Shown here one piece after another: positions 17,074 to 24,936 of a stretch of 64,000 nt of DNA. The position numbers and the translations under genes are program-made. The notes beneath the pieces were generated by a model, which was not told where the DNA came from, searched no databases, and was given only the letters and a program-made list of their open reading frames with translations. Origin of the DNA: Rubrobacter indicoceani (lineage in GTDB: Bacteria; Actinomycetota; Rubrobacteria; Rubrobacterales; Rubrobacteraceae); NCBI RefSeq assembly GCF_003568865.1, contig NZ_CP031115.1, forward strand, positions 434,001 to 498,000, given 5' to 3'. Position 1 is the stretch's first letter. Every line of letters starts with the position of its first letter.

Positions 17074-17460
17074 TCAGGAAGAGCGGCGGTCCATGGTCTC
17101 GCAGGCTTCGAGGTGTTCGACGTTGCCGCACATAATGCGCTGGCCTATCTCGAGCATCTCGAGAACCCGCTCGTCGGAGATAGAGTAGTAGGCGTTTCGG
17201 CCTTCGCGGCGCGCCTTGACGTACCCGCACCACGCAAGACAGCGGAGGTGATCCGAAACCCTCGGCTGCGGAGCGTCCAGCTCCTCGACAAGCTCCCCGA
17301 CCTTGGCCTCGCCCTTCTCGGCGAGCAGGATCAGGATGGAAAGCCTCGTGGAGTTCGCGAACCCGTTGAAGAACTTCGCCAGCAGACAGAGGTCCTCGCT
17401 GTTGCGACCGACCGTAAGCTCGGACAGCAGCCCTGCGGACTTCTCGGTTTCGCTGTGCAT
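17074..17460 (-). CDS. ArsR/SmtB-family metal sensor, CmtR-like
   Basis: 128-residue winged-helix repressor. The HTH reads ELVEELDAPQPRVSDHLRCLAWCGYV, followed by the beta wing REGRNAYYSI. Two cysteines in the recognition helix (CLAWC, a C-x3-C pair) match the Cd(II)/Pb(II) ligands of Mycobacterium CmtR (SCLRGCG), and further cysteines near the C-terminus (MCGNVEHLEAC) could supply the third ligand. Metal binding would release DNA. No metal exporter lies beside it; the upstream gene on the same strand is an aldo/keto reductase. A large hairpin (17514-17559) lies about 55 bases upstream of the ATG and could be part of its operator region. Confidence 0.85.
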   Translation of the reverse strand: MHSETEKSAGLLSELTVGRNSEDLCLLAKFFNGFANSTRLSILILLAEKGEAKVGELVEELDAPQPRVSDHLRCLAWCGYVKARREGRNAYYSISDERVLEMLEIGQRIMCGNVEHLEACETMDRRSS

Positions 17461-17513
17461 TGCACGCCCCTTTCACGCCCTCGATATTGCGGAGCCCGCG
17501 CTCTCATTCGGTC

Positions 17514-17559
17514 TCCTGGAAAGGTTTCGACACCTTCCGGTGTTGCGACCTTTCCAGGA
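17514..17559. repeat. Long inverted repeat upstream of the ArsR-type gene
   Basis: TCCTGGAAAGGT at 17514-17525 and ACCTTTCCAGGA at 17548-17559 are perfect 12-base complements. Inside, ACACC/GGTGT adds 5 pairs around a TTCC loop, with a 4-base internal mismatch between the blocks. There is no T-run on either side. It may be an operator, an attenuator hairpin or a terminator for the aldo/keto reductase reading from the right. Confidence 0.6.
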
Positions 17560-17652
17560 TTCTATCCGTTTTAACGACCCGATGCCAAATGTGCGCTCCG
17601 GTTTCGGTGCTTCTGTGCGTTATCGAACGTTGGGGGGCCTGCGAAGGGCGCG

Positions 17653-18492
17653 TCAGCCGGAGAGTTTCTCGAGATCGCCTTCCGAGAGGGTTATCGCGGT
17701 AGCGGCGACGTTCTCGCGCAGGTGCTCGACCGAAGAGGTGCCGGGTACCGGCACGATAACCGGGGAGAGCGCGAGAAGCCAGGCCAGAGCAACCTGACCG
17801 TGCGTAACGCCACGCTCGGAGGAGATCTCATCCACCGCACCGCCGGAATCTGCGAGGTCTCCGGCGGCCATCGGAAAGTAGGGAAGAAACGCCGTCCCGT
17901 CTTTCTCACACTCTTCGAGCACGTCTTTCGAGGTCTGATCGGATAGGTTGAAGAGGTTCTGCACGGAGGCTATGGGGCAGATCCCGCGCGCCGTCCGGAG
18001 TTGCTCGACGCTTACGTTGGAGAGCCCGATGTTCAGGATCTCCCCGGCCTCCCGAAGCTCCGCGAGCGCGCCGATCGATTCTTCGAAGGGTACTTCCGGG
18101 TCGGGGGTGTGAAGCTGGTAGAGGTCTATGGCTTCGACCCCGAGGCGTTTCATGCTTCCTCTGCAGGCGGCCCTCAGGTGCTCGGGGCGACCGTCGGGGT
18201 TCCAGCTTCTGTCCCGGCCGCGCACGATGCCGCCCTTTGTGGCGATGCGGAAGTCTTCCGGGTAGGGCGAGAGGGTCTCGTGGATCAGATCCTCGTTTGT
18301 GTACGGACCGTAGGCGTCGGCGGTGTCCAGAAGCGTAACCCCGAGCCGAACGGTCTCTATAAGCACCTCCTGGGCCTGATTACGGTTCTCCGCGCAGCCC
18401 CAGACCCCCGTCCCCGTGAGCCGCATCGCTCCGTACCCGAGGCGGCCCACGGTAAGGCCGTCTCCGAACTCTATTGATCCCTGAACGTTCAC
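17653..18492 (-). CDS. Aldo/keto reductase
   Basis: 279-residue NADPH-dependent TIM-barrel reductase of carbonyl compounds. The catalytic tetrad is recognisable: Asp and Tyr in LLDTADAYGPYTNEDLI (about residues 55-70), Lys in IATKGGIVRG and His in DLYQLHTPDP. C-terminal NADP contacts fit VPVPGTSSVEHLRENV. The GTG at 18492 is taken as start as no better codon lies upstream. It is encoded behind the aldehyde dehydrogenase on the same strand with a gap of 133 bases. The substrate is unknown; together with the dehydrogenase it may handle toxic aldehydes. Confidence 0.9.
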   Translation of the reverse strand: MNVQGSIEFGDGLTVGRLGYGAMRLTGTGVWGCAENRNQAQEVLIETVRLGVTLLDTADAYGPYTNEDLIHETLSPYPEDFRIATKGGIVRGRDRSWNPDGRPEHLRAACRGSMKRLGVEAIDLYQLHTPDPEVPFEESIGALAELREAGEILNIGLSNVSVEQLRTARGICPIASVQNLFNLSDQTSKDVLEECEKDGTAFLPYFPMAAGDLADSGGAVDEISSERGVTHGQVALAWLLALSPVIVPVPGTSSVEHLRENVAATAITLSEGDLEKLSG

Positions 18493-18625
18493 CTGATACT
18501 CGCCGTCTTTCGTTGCGCTTTTTTACCTACGTGTGCACAAATGATGCCCGACGCGCGGCCCGGCTAATCTACCCGGACGGATCCCGGTCCGGCTCACCGG
18601 CGCGAAATCGCCGGCTGTCCGGACG

Positions 18626-20221
18626 CTACGGCAGCCGGAATCCCGGTTCCGACGGCAGCTCCATCATCTCCATCTGTGCTTTCTGGAGCCTCCCGGCGTA
18701 GTCCCAGTTCATGGACTGCCAGCGGGTGAACTGGTCAAGAACCCACACCCCCGACTGACGGCTCCCGTTTCCGCTTTTGCCGTTCCCCCCGAACGGGAGA
18801 TGCGCCTCCGCGCCCGACGTGGAGTTGTTGACGGACAGCATACCCGCCGACACACGCTCCCGGAACTGGAAGGCCCGGCCCGCGCTCCCGGTGTAGACCG
18901 CCGCCGAGAGCCCGTACCCGGTTCCGTTGGCGAGCTCGACGGCCTCTTCGAAGTCCGAAAACGCCATCACGCCGACAAGCGGTCCGAAGGTCTCGGTCGA
19001 GTAGAGTCTGTCCCCGCGCTCTAGGCCGGAGACGATGGTCGGGTGGTAGAAGAGGCCGCGCTCCGCGTCACCGACAAACCCCTTGCGCGGATTCCGGGCC
19101 GTGATCCGACCCGTCCCCGTCGAGCCGGAGACCCTGTGGTGCGGCCTTATAAGGTCGAGAAACCCCTCGAAGTTATCCGCGAACTTCCGGGAGAGCATCG
19201 GCCCGTAGAGAACGTCCTGGGCCGGGTCGCCGATCTCTGCGCCCGCAACGGCCTCCGTCAGCTTCAGGACGAATTCCCCGTAGACGGACTCGTGGACTAT
19301 CGCTGTCCCGAGGGAGGTGCAGCGCTGCCCCGCCGTCCCGAAGCCGCTGAAGAGCGCGCCCTCCACCGCAAGGTCTATCTCCGCATCGTCCATCACGACA
19401 AGCGGATTCTTGCCGCCGAGCTCGAGGCACGGGGCCTGGAGGTGCCTGCCGCAAAGAGCCCCGATCTCCCGCCCGACCGCCGTCGAGCCGGTGAACCCGA
19501 CCTTGTCCACGAGTCCCTCGGCCAGAGCATCCTCCAGCCCCTCGAAGGTCGCCGGACCGCTTGCCTGCACGACGTTCAGAACCCCGTCGGGGAGCCCGCC
19601 CGCCACCAGCAGTTTCGCCAGCGCGTCGCCGAGGGCCGGGGCGTAGTCGGCGGGTTTAAAGACAACTGCGTTTCCGCAGACCAGCGCCGGGACTATGTAC
19701 CACGACGGAACGGCGACGGGGAAGTTTCCGGCGGTTACTATCGCCGCCACCCCGACCGGGACGCGAAAGGTGAACAGCTGCTTGTCCGGCATCTCGGAGG
19801 GGACGGTCTGGCCGTAGAGGCGGCGGCCCTCGCTCGTAAAGAAATCGCAGGTGTCCACTATCTCCTGCACCTCCCCGAGCGACTCGGCGTACGGTTTACC
19901 GACCTCGCGGGTCAGAAGCCGGGCAAGAGCCTCCTTGTTGGCCTCTACGATCCTCCCGGCGCGCTTTACAACCTGCGAGCGGACGGGGGCCGGGACCCCG
20001 GCCCATCTTCTCTGCGCCTCACGGGCCGCCCGGCAGGCCGAGACGAAAGTGCCGGGATCTCCCATCGAAACCTCCGCGACGACGTCCGAACCGTCTGCGG
20101 GGTTTGTGGAAACGGTCTTGCCGCCCGGCGCATCGGAGACGTAAGCCCCCCCGATCACGGATGACAGACGGCGAACCACCGCGTCGGGGTCGTCCCCGGA
20201 TTCTGAAAAGCTCCGGCCCAT
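18626..20221 (-). CDS. NAD(P)-dependent aldehyde dehydrogenase
   Basis: 531-residue ALDH that oxidises an aldehyde to a carboxylate. Cofactor and catalytic motifs are intact: VTAGNFPVAVPSWYIVPAL near 155, KVGFTGSTAVGREI near 238, catalytic Glu in LELGGKNPLVVMDDAEID and catalytic Cys in GTAGQRCTSLGTA (about residue 300), with the C-terminal FGGNGKSGNGSRQSG. The ATG at 20221 has GGGAGG 7 bases upstream; an in-frame extension of 13 codons is possible but has no SD. The C-terminus is about 20 residues longer than typical ALDHs. It belongs to a subgroup related to succinate-semialdehyde and other semialdehyde dehydrogenases, but the substrate cannot be fixed. Confidence 0.9.
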   Translation of the reverse strand: MGRSFSESGDDPDAVVRRLSSVIGGAYVSDAPGGKTVSTNPADGSDVVAEVSMGDPGTFVSACRAAREAQRRWAGVPAPVRSQVVKRAGRIVEANKEALARLLTREVGKPYAESLGEVQEIVDTCDFFTSEGRRLYGQTVPSEMPDKQLFTFRVPVGVAAIVTAGNFPVAVPSWYIVPALVCGNAVVFKPADYAPALGDALAKLLVAGGLPDGVLNVVQASGPATFEGLEDALAEGLVDKVGFTGSTAVGREIGALCGRHLQAPCLELGGKNPLVVMDDAEIDLAVEGALFSGFGTAGQRCTSLGTAIVHESVYGEFVLKLTEAVAGAEIGDPAQDVLYGPMLSRKFADNFEGFLDLIRPHHRVSGSTGTGRITARNPRKGFVGDAERGLFYHPTIVSGLERGDRLYSTETFGPLVGVMAFSDFEEAVELANGTGYGLSAAVYTGSAGRAFQFRERVSAGMLSVNNSTSGAEAHLPFGGNGKSGNGSRQSGVWVLDQFTRWQSMNWDYAGRLQKAQMEMMELPSEPGFRLP

Positions 20222-20403
20222 CCCTGCACCTCCCGGCTCTGCGTCTTCAGCGGTCGGCACAATCGTAGCACCGCCGAAGACCGCCCGGACCCGGGCACAG
20301 AGGAGGAAAAGACGGCGTCATTAGCGTAGTCTTCCGGGAAACGGAGATCCGGGAAACAGAAAATCAGACCAGAAAAACAGACACAAGGGGGAGGTGGGAG
20401 TCC

Positions 20404-21918
20404 GTGGCGGAAGAGCGAGGTCAGGCGAGGGACCAGTGGGCCGGGAAGCTCGGCTTCATGCTGGCGGCCATCGGGTCGGCGGTCGGGCTGGGCAACATCT
20501 GGCGGTATCCGTACATCGCCTACGAGAACGGCGGCGGGGCGTTTCTCGTGCCGTACTTTATCGCGCTGGTGACGGCGGGCATTCCGGTCTTGATCCTTGA
20601 GTACGCGCTCGGCCACAAGTACCGCAGCGCGGCGCCGTTCTCCTTCAGAGCTTTGTCGCAGCGTTGGGAGTGGCTCGGGTGGTGGCAGATAGGCGTCTCC
20701 TTCTTCATCATCACCTACTACATGGTCATCATCGGGTGGGTTCTGAGCTACTGCTACTACTCCTTCGGGACGCGGTGGGGAAGCGATCCGGACACGTTCT
20801 TCAACGAGAGCTTTCTCGGCCTGAGCGCGGGTTTCTGGGAGTTCGGCGGGCTTCAGTGGAGGGTGCTGCTGGCGACCGCCATAGCGTGGATTCTGACGTA
20901 CTGGCTTCTGCAGCGGGGCGTAAGCCGGGGGATAGAGCTTGCAAGCAAGATCCTTATCCCCGCGCTGGTGGTGATGATCCTTATCTTTGTCGTGCGCGGC
21001 CTGACCCTGCCGGGTGCGGTGGACGGCCTGAACGTGCTTCTGACCCCGGACTTCAGCGCGCTTTTGAACCCGAGCGTGTGGGTTGCGGCTTATGGTCAGA
21101 TCTTCTTCTCTTTAAGCGTCGGGTTCTCTATCATGATCGCCTACGCAAGCTACCTCAACCGCCGCTCGGACCTGACGAACAGCGCGTTTATCGTCGCCCT
21201 CTCGAACACGGGCTTTGAGTTTCTGGCCGCGCTCGGGGTCTTCAGCGTACTCGGCTTTCTTGCCTTCCAGCAGAACGCCACGGTGGACGAGGTCGTTACC
21301 TCGGGCATCGGGCTGGCGTTCGTGGCGTTCCCGCAGATAATCAACGAGCTTCCGGGGCTCAACTCGTTTTTCGGGGTGATCTTCTTCGGCGCGCTGCTCT
21401 TTGCGGGCGTTACCTCGGCCGTCTCCATTCTTGAATGCGCCATCGCCGGGGTACGCGAGAAGTTCGGCCTGACGCGCCGGGCCGCCGTGAACTGGGTCTG
21501 CGGGCTGGCCGCGCTGGTCAGCATCATCTACGCCACGCGGGGCGGCCTCTACTACCTGGACGTGGTGGACCGCTGGATGAACAACTACGGCCTCGTGCTG
21601 ACCGGGCTGGCCGAGATACTCTTCGTCGTCTTTGTCGTGCGCCGACTCCGCTCGCTGCAGGATCACGTCAACGAACGCTCGTACATCCGGGCCGGGGGGT
21701 GGTGGATCATCGCCCTGACCGCCGTTACGCCCGCCCTGCTTGGCCTCGTGACCATCCTGAACCTCTACGGGGAGCTTACAAGCCGCTACGGCGAATACCC
21801 CCTGAGCGGCCTGCTCGTCTTCGGCTGGGGACTCGCCGTGCTCGTCGTTGTTGCGGGCTTTGTTTTCCAGGGAATCACCGGCAGGGAAGATCCCGCGACC
21901 GCAGAGGAGAACGCATGA
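20404..21918 (+). CDS. Neurotransmitter:sodium symporter (NSS) family amino-acid transporter, MetP-like
   Basis: 504-residue LeuT-fold Na+/amino-acid symporter with 12 predicted membrane helices. The first helix carries the family signature WAGKLGFMLAAIGSAVGLGNIWRYPYIAYENGGGAFL. The GTG at 20404 follows a GGGGGAGG-type SD. The stop overlaps the next gene (ATGA), which encodes a one-helix MetS-like small subunit, as in the Corynebacterium MetPS methionine/alanine importer. The downstream genes oxidise proline to glutamate, so the likely cargo here is proline or a related amino acid; that is inference from position. Tyr and Trp codons are frequent in the helices, as normal for NSS proteins. Confidence 0.93.
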   Translation: MAEERGQARDQWAGKLGFMLAAIGSAVGLGNIWRYPYIAYENGGGAFLVPYFIALVTAGIPVLILEYALGHKYRSAAPFSFRALSQRWEWLGWWQIGVSFFIITYYMVIIGWVLSYCYYSFGTRWGSDPDTFFNESFLGLSAGFWEFGGLQWRVLLATAIAWILTYWLLQRGVSRGIELASKILIPALVVMILIFVVRGLTLPGAVDGLNVLLTPDFSALLNPSVWVAAYGQIFFSLSVGFSIMIAYASYLNRRSDLTNSAFIVALSNTGFEFLAALGVFSVLGFLAFQQNATVDEVVTSGIGLAFVAFPQIINELPGLNSFFGVIFFGALLFAGVTSAVSILECAIAGVREKFGLTRRAAVNWVCGLAALVSIIYATRGGLYYLDVVDRWMNNYGLVLTGLAEILFVVFVVRRLRSLQDHVNERSYIRAGGWWIIALTAVTPALLGLVTILNLYGELTSRYGEYPLSGLLVFGWGLAVLVVVAGFVFQGITGREDPATAEENA

Positions 21919-22070
21919 ACACCGGGGCGCTTGTTATGCTCATCATCGGCATCGTCGGATTGTGGGGGGGGCTGATCGTCTCCATAATGAACTACCTGAG
22001 AGCCTCCCGCGAAGAGGCCCGCACGGACAACACCACCGCAGGGAGAGGTCCGGAGGTAGACCGCAGTTAA
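21915..22070 (+). CDS. MetS-like NSS transporter small subunit
   Basis: 51-residue protein with one membrane helix (GALVMLIIGIVGLWGGLIVSIMNYL, residues 4-28) and a charged, acidic C-terminal tail. It overlaps the NSS transporter stop by 4 bases (ATGA), so it is translationally coupled to it. Size, position and topology match MetS, the small subunit required by Corynebacterium MetP. The GGAGAACGC sequence just upstream of the ATG provides an SD. It is easily missed by length-filtered annotation. A 19-base gap separates it from proline dehydrogenase. Confidence 0.88.
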   Translation: MNTGALVMLIIGIVGLWGGLIVSIMNYLRASREEARTDNTTAGRGPEVDRS

Positions 22071-22089
22071 AGCCCGAGACCGGAGGAAC

Positions 22090-23013
22090 ATGGGGCTGCT
22101 GGACAGAGCCATAGCAACAACCGTACCCGCCATCCCGAAACCCCTCGTCCGAAAGGTCTCAAGCCGCTACATCGCCGGACGGAACCTCCGGGAAGCCGTT
22201 CGAACCGTCCGGCAGCTCAACGCCGAAGGCTCCGCCGCAACCCTCGACGTGCTCGGCGAGGGCGTACGGGACGTGTCCCAGGCCGAAGAGACGGTCCGCG
22301 AATACAAACGGGCCCTCGACCTGCTCGCAACCGAGAACCTGAACTCCGGCGTCTCCGTCAAGCTCACCGCCCTCGGGCTCGACCTGGACCAGTCGCAATG
22401 TAGAAACAATATAAAACGAATCCTTGAATACGCAGCGGCGCGAGACCGCTTCGTCAGGGTAGACATGGAAGACTCGCCGTACACGGAGCGCACCATCCAG
22501 ACCGTTCTGGATCTGCATGCGGACTACGGCAACACCGGGGCGGTGGTGCAGGCGTACATGCGCCGCAGCGTCTTCGACGTGGAGCGGCTGGCGGAGCGGA
22601 AAGTATCCGTTCGGCTGTGCAAGGGGATCTACGTAGAGCCGCGACGCGTTGCGTACAAGAACTTCGACGTGGTACGCGAAAACTACGTCTGGCTTCTTGA
22701 GAAGCTCTTCAGGGCGGGCTGTTACGTCGGGGTGGCGACCCACGACGAATACCTTGTCTGGCACGCCCTGCGGCTGGTGCACGACCTCGGGGTCCCCGGG
22801 AGCGGGTATGAGTTTCAGATGCTTCTCGGGCTCGGGGTGGACGAGCCGCTCAGGAAGATCCTTGTTGGGGCGGGGCATCGGATGCGGGTCTACGTGCCGT
22901 ACGGTGAGCAGTGGTACGAGTACTCCGTTCGCCGTCTCAAGGAGAACCCGAAAGTAGCGACGTACGTAACCCGCGACGTAGTGGCGGAGATGGCGAACTA
23001 CCTGAGGCGTTAG
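22090..23013 (+). CDS. Proline dehydrogenase
   Basis: 307-residue FAD-dependent TIM-barrel enzyme, the first step of proline breakdown (proline to pyrroline-5-carboxylate). It is the short monofunctional form rather than a PutA fusion. Diagnostic segments: VSVKLTALGLDLD, FVRVDMEDSPYTERTI, VSVRLCKGIYVEPRRVAYKNF (substrate-loop Lys) and the C-terminal YVPYGEQWYEYSVRRLKENP, whose two Arg bind the proline carboxylate. The ATG at 22090 is preceded by GGAGGAAC. It lies between the transporter pair and P5C dehydrogenase in one operon. Electrons probably go to the menaquinone pool. Confidence 0.95.
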   Translation: MGLLDRAIATTVPAIPKPLVRKVSSRYIAGRNLREAVRTVRQLNAEGSAATLDVLGEGVRDVSQAEETVREYKRALDLLATENLNSGVSVKLTALGLDLDQSQCRNNIKRILEYAAARDRFVRVDMEDSPYTERTIQTVLDLHADYGNTGAVVQAYMRRSVFDVERLAERKVSVRLCKGIYVEPRRVAYKNFDVVRENYVWLLEKLFRAGCYVGVATHDEYLVWHALRLVHDLGVPGSGYEFQMLLGLGVDEPLRKILVGAGHRMRVYVPYGEQWYEYSVRRLKENPKVATYVTRDVVAEMANYLRR

Positions 23014-23039
23014 ATAAAAGAGAAAGACGGGGGAGAACC

Positions 23040-24590
23040 ATGGGGCTCATACCTTACAGAAACGAAGCCTACCTGGACTGGGCGGATGAAAAAAACACGG
23101 CGGCGATGCAGGAGGCTCTCGGAAAAGTCGGCGGCGAGCTCGGGAAGCTTTACCCGCTTGTAATCGGCGGTCGGGAGGTAGAGACGGACGGCGGCATCCC
23201 GTCCGTGAACCCGGCGAAACCCTCCGAGGTCGTCGGTACGACCGGGAGTGCAACGACAGAGGAGGCCGACCTCGCCCTTCGGACCGCGACCGAAGTCTTC
23301 GAGACCTGGAGCCGGACGGCTCCTGAGGCGCGGGCCAGGGTTCTGCTCAGGGCCTCGGCCATAATGAAGCGCAGAAAATTCGAGTTCCTTGCGTGGGAGA
23401 AGTTCGAGGGCGGCAAGCCCTGGGCCGAGGCCGACGCGCAGGTCGCCGAAGCGATAGATTTCCTTGAATACTACGCGCGGGAGATGCTCAGGCTCAAGGA
23501 CGGCGTTCCCATATACTCCGTCCCGGGCGAGGAGTCGAGTTACTTCTATCGTCCCATGGGGGTCGGGGTCGTGATCGCGCCGTGGAACTTCCCGACCGCG
23601 ATCCTCATGGGCATGTCGGCGGCGGCCATCGTGGCCGGGAACACCGTGATCATGAAGCCTTCGGAGTTCACGAGCGTTATCGGGGCGAAGGTCGCGGAGG
23701 TTTTCGCCGAGGCGGGCTTGCCGGATGGGGTCCTGAACTACCTGCCGGGGTACGGGGCCGAGATCGGGGACTACCTTGTTGGCGACCCGAGGACGCGGTT
23801 TATCTCGTTTACGGGTTCGATGAAGACGGGCCTCGGGATCAACGAGCTGGCGGCGAAGCGCGGCCCGGAGCAGCGCTGGATCAAGCGCGTCATAGCCGAG
23901 ATGGGCGGAAAAGACGCGATGGTGATAGACGAATCCGCCGACACGGACGCCGCGGCCTTCGATATCGTAAAGAGCGCGTACGGCTACTCCGGGCAGAAGT
24001 GCAGCGCGGCGAGCCGGGCGATAATCCACGCGGAGGTCTACGACGAAGTGCTGGAGAAAGTCCTTCTGAACGCGAGGCGATTGAAGATCGGGCCGCCGGA
24101 CTCGGCCGACGTAAACATCGGACCGGTTATAAGCGAGCCGCAGTTTGCGAAGGTGACAAGCTACATAGACTCTGGCGACCGGGAGGGCGAGCGGCTCCTC
24201 GGTGAAGACCCCGGCGACGGGTCGGACGGTTATTTCGTGAGCCCCACCATCTTCGCCACCGACGAGAAGGCAAAGGTCGCAAGGGAGGAGGTCTTCGGTC
24301 CCGTACTCTCCGTTCTCAGGGCCCGCGATTTCGACGACGCGCTGAGGATCGCCAACGACTCGCCGTACGGTCTGACGGGCGGCGTGTACTCAAGGAACCG
24401 CGAGCATCTGGAGCGCGCCCGCAACGAGTTCAAGGCCGGAAACGTCTACTTCAACCGCACCATAACGGGCGCGCTCGTCGGGGTGCAGCCCTTCGGCGGC
24501 TTCGACCTCTCCGGCACGGACTCAAAGGCCGGCGGACCGGACTACCTGCCGCTGCACATGCTCGCCAAAACCGTCGTGGAGCGCTTCTAG
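23040..24590 (+). CDS. pruA: L-glutamate gamma-semialdehyde (P5C) dehydrogenase
   Basis: 516-residue aldehyde dehydrogenase family 4 member that oxidises glutamate semialdehyde to glutamate, the second step of proline use. It has the family core VGVVIAPWNFPTAILMGMSAAAIVAGNTVIMKPSEFT, RFISFTGSMKTG, catalytic Glu in AEMGGKDAMVIDESAD and catalytic Cys in YGYSGQKCSAASRAI (about residue 322), and the C-terminal GVQPFGGFDLSGTDSKAGGPDYL. The ATG at 23040 follows GGGGGAG and gives the standard length. It is 26 bases behind proline dehydrogenase. Confidence 0.96.
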   Translation: MGLIPYRNEAYLDWADEKNTAAMQEALGKVGGELGKLYPLVIGGREVETDGGIPSVNPAKPSEVVGTTGSATTEEADLALRTATEVFETWSRTAPEARARVLLRASAIMKRRKFEFLAWEKFEGGKPWAEADAQVAEAIDFLEYYAREMLRLKDGVPIYSVPGEESSYFYRPMGVGVVIAPWNFPTAILMGMSAAAIVAGNTVIMKPSEFTSVIGAKVAEVFAEAGLPDGVLNYLPGYGAEIGDYLVGDPRTRFISFTGSMKTGLGINELAAKRGPEQRWIKRVIAEMGGKDAMVIDESADTDAAAFDIVKSAYGYSGQKCSAASRAIIHAEVYDEVLEKVLLNARRLKIGPPDSADVNIGPVISEPQFAKVTSYIDSGDREGERLLGEDPGDGSDGYFVSPTIFATDEKAKVAREEVFGPVLSVLRARDFDDALRIANDSPYGLTGGVYSRNREHLERARNEFKAGNVYFNRTITGALVGVQPFGGFDLSGTDSKAGGPDYLPLHMLAKTVVERF

Positions 24591-24936
24591 CCCGCTGCCC
24601 CGCAGACAAAGCCGAACGCAAGTCCGGAGCCGGGGTACGTCCGGCCGCAAGGCGTAGGGTTCACGCCGGGCCGCAGAGCGCCAGAGCCGAGCGGCCCGGC
24701 AACCGGGTATGTAGAGGGCCAGGGCTTCGGAGAACGGGCGGGCTTTCCGGTCTAAACCCCTGTTTTACCGGGATCTGACTTCAAAGAGTGTCAGGGACTA
24801 CAAAGATACGATCTTCCGGGCCGATAACCGGGGTAAGAACAACAACACTTACACGGTTCGCACCTTTGGGCATTGTCGAGGCGGCTGTTCGACGTTTGCA
24901 TTGGCGGGCCTGACGGGAGCAGGAGGTAGCGGGCTC
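24591..24936 (+). other. GC-rich structured leader before the GGDEF-EAL gene
   Basis: 346 bases without a gene. The first half (24598-24720) has many short hairpins: CCCCG near 24598 with CGGGG near 24631, GGCGT/ACGCC at 24651-24667, and GGCCGC/GCGGCC-type pairs. A stretch ACGCAAGTCCGGAGCCGGGG near 24616 loosely recalls parts of class I cyclic-di-GMP riboswitches, but the order of elements does not match well. The second half becomes AT-richer near 24830-24860. It could be a 5' UTR with a structured RNA; I cannot name it. Confidence 0.25.
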
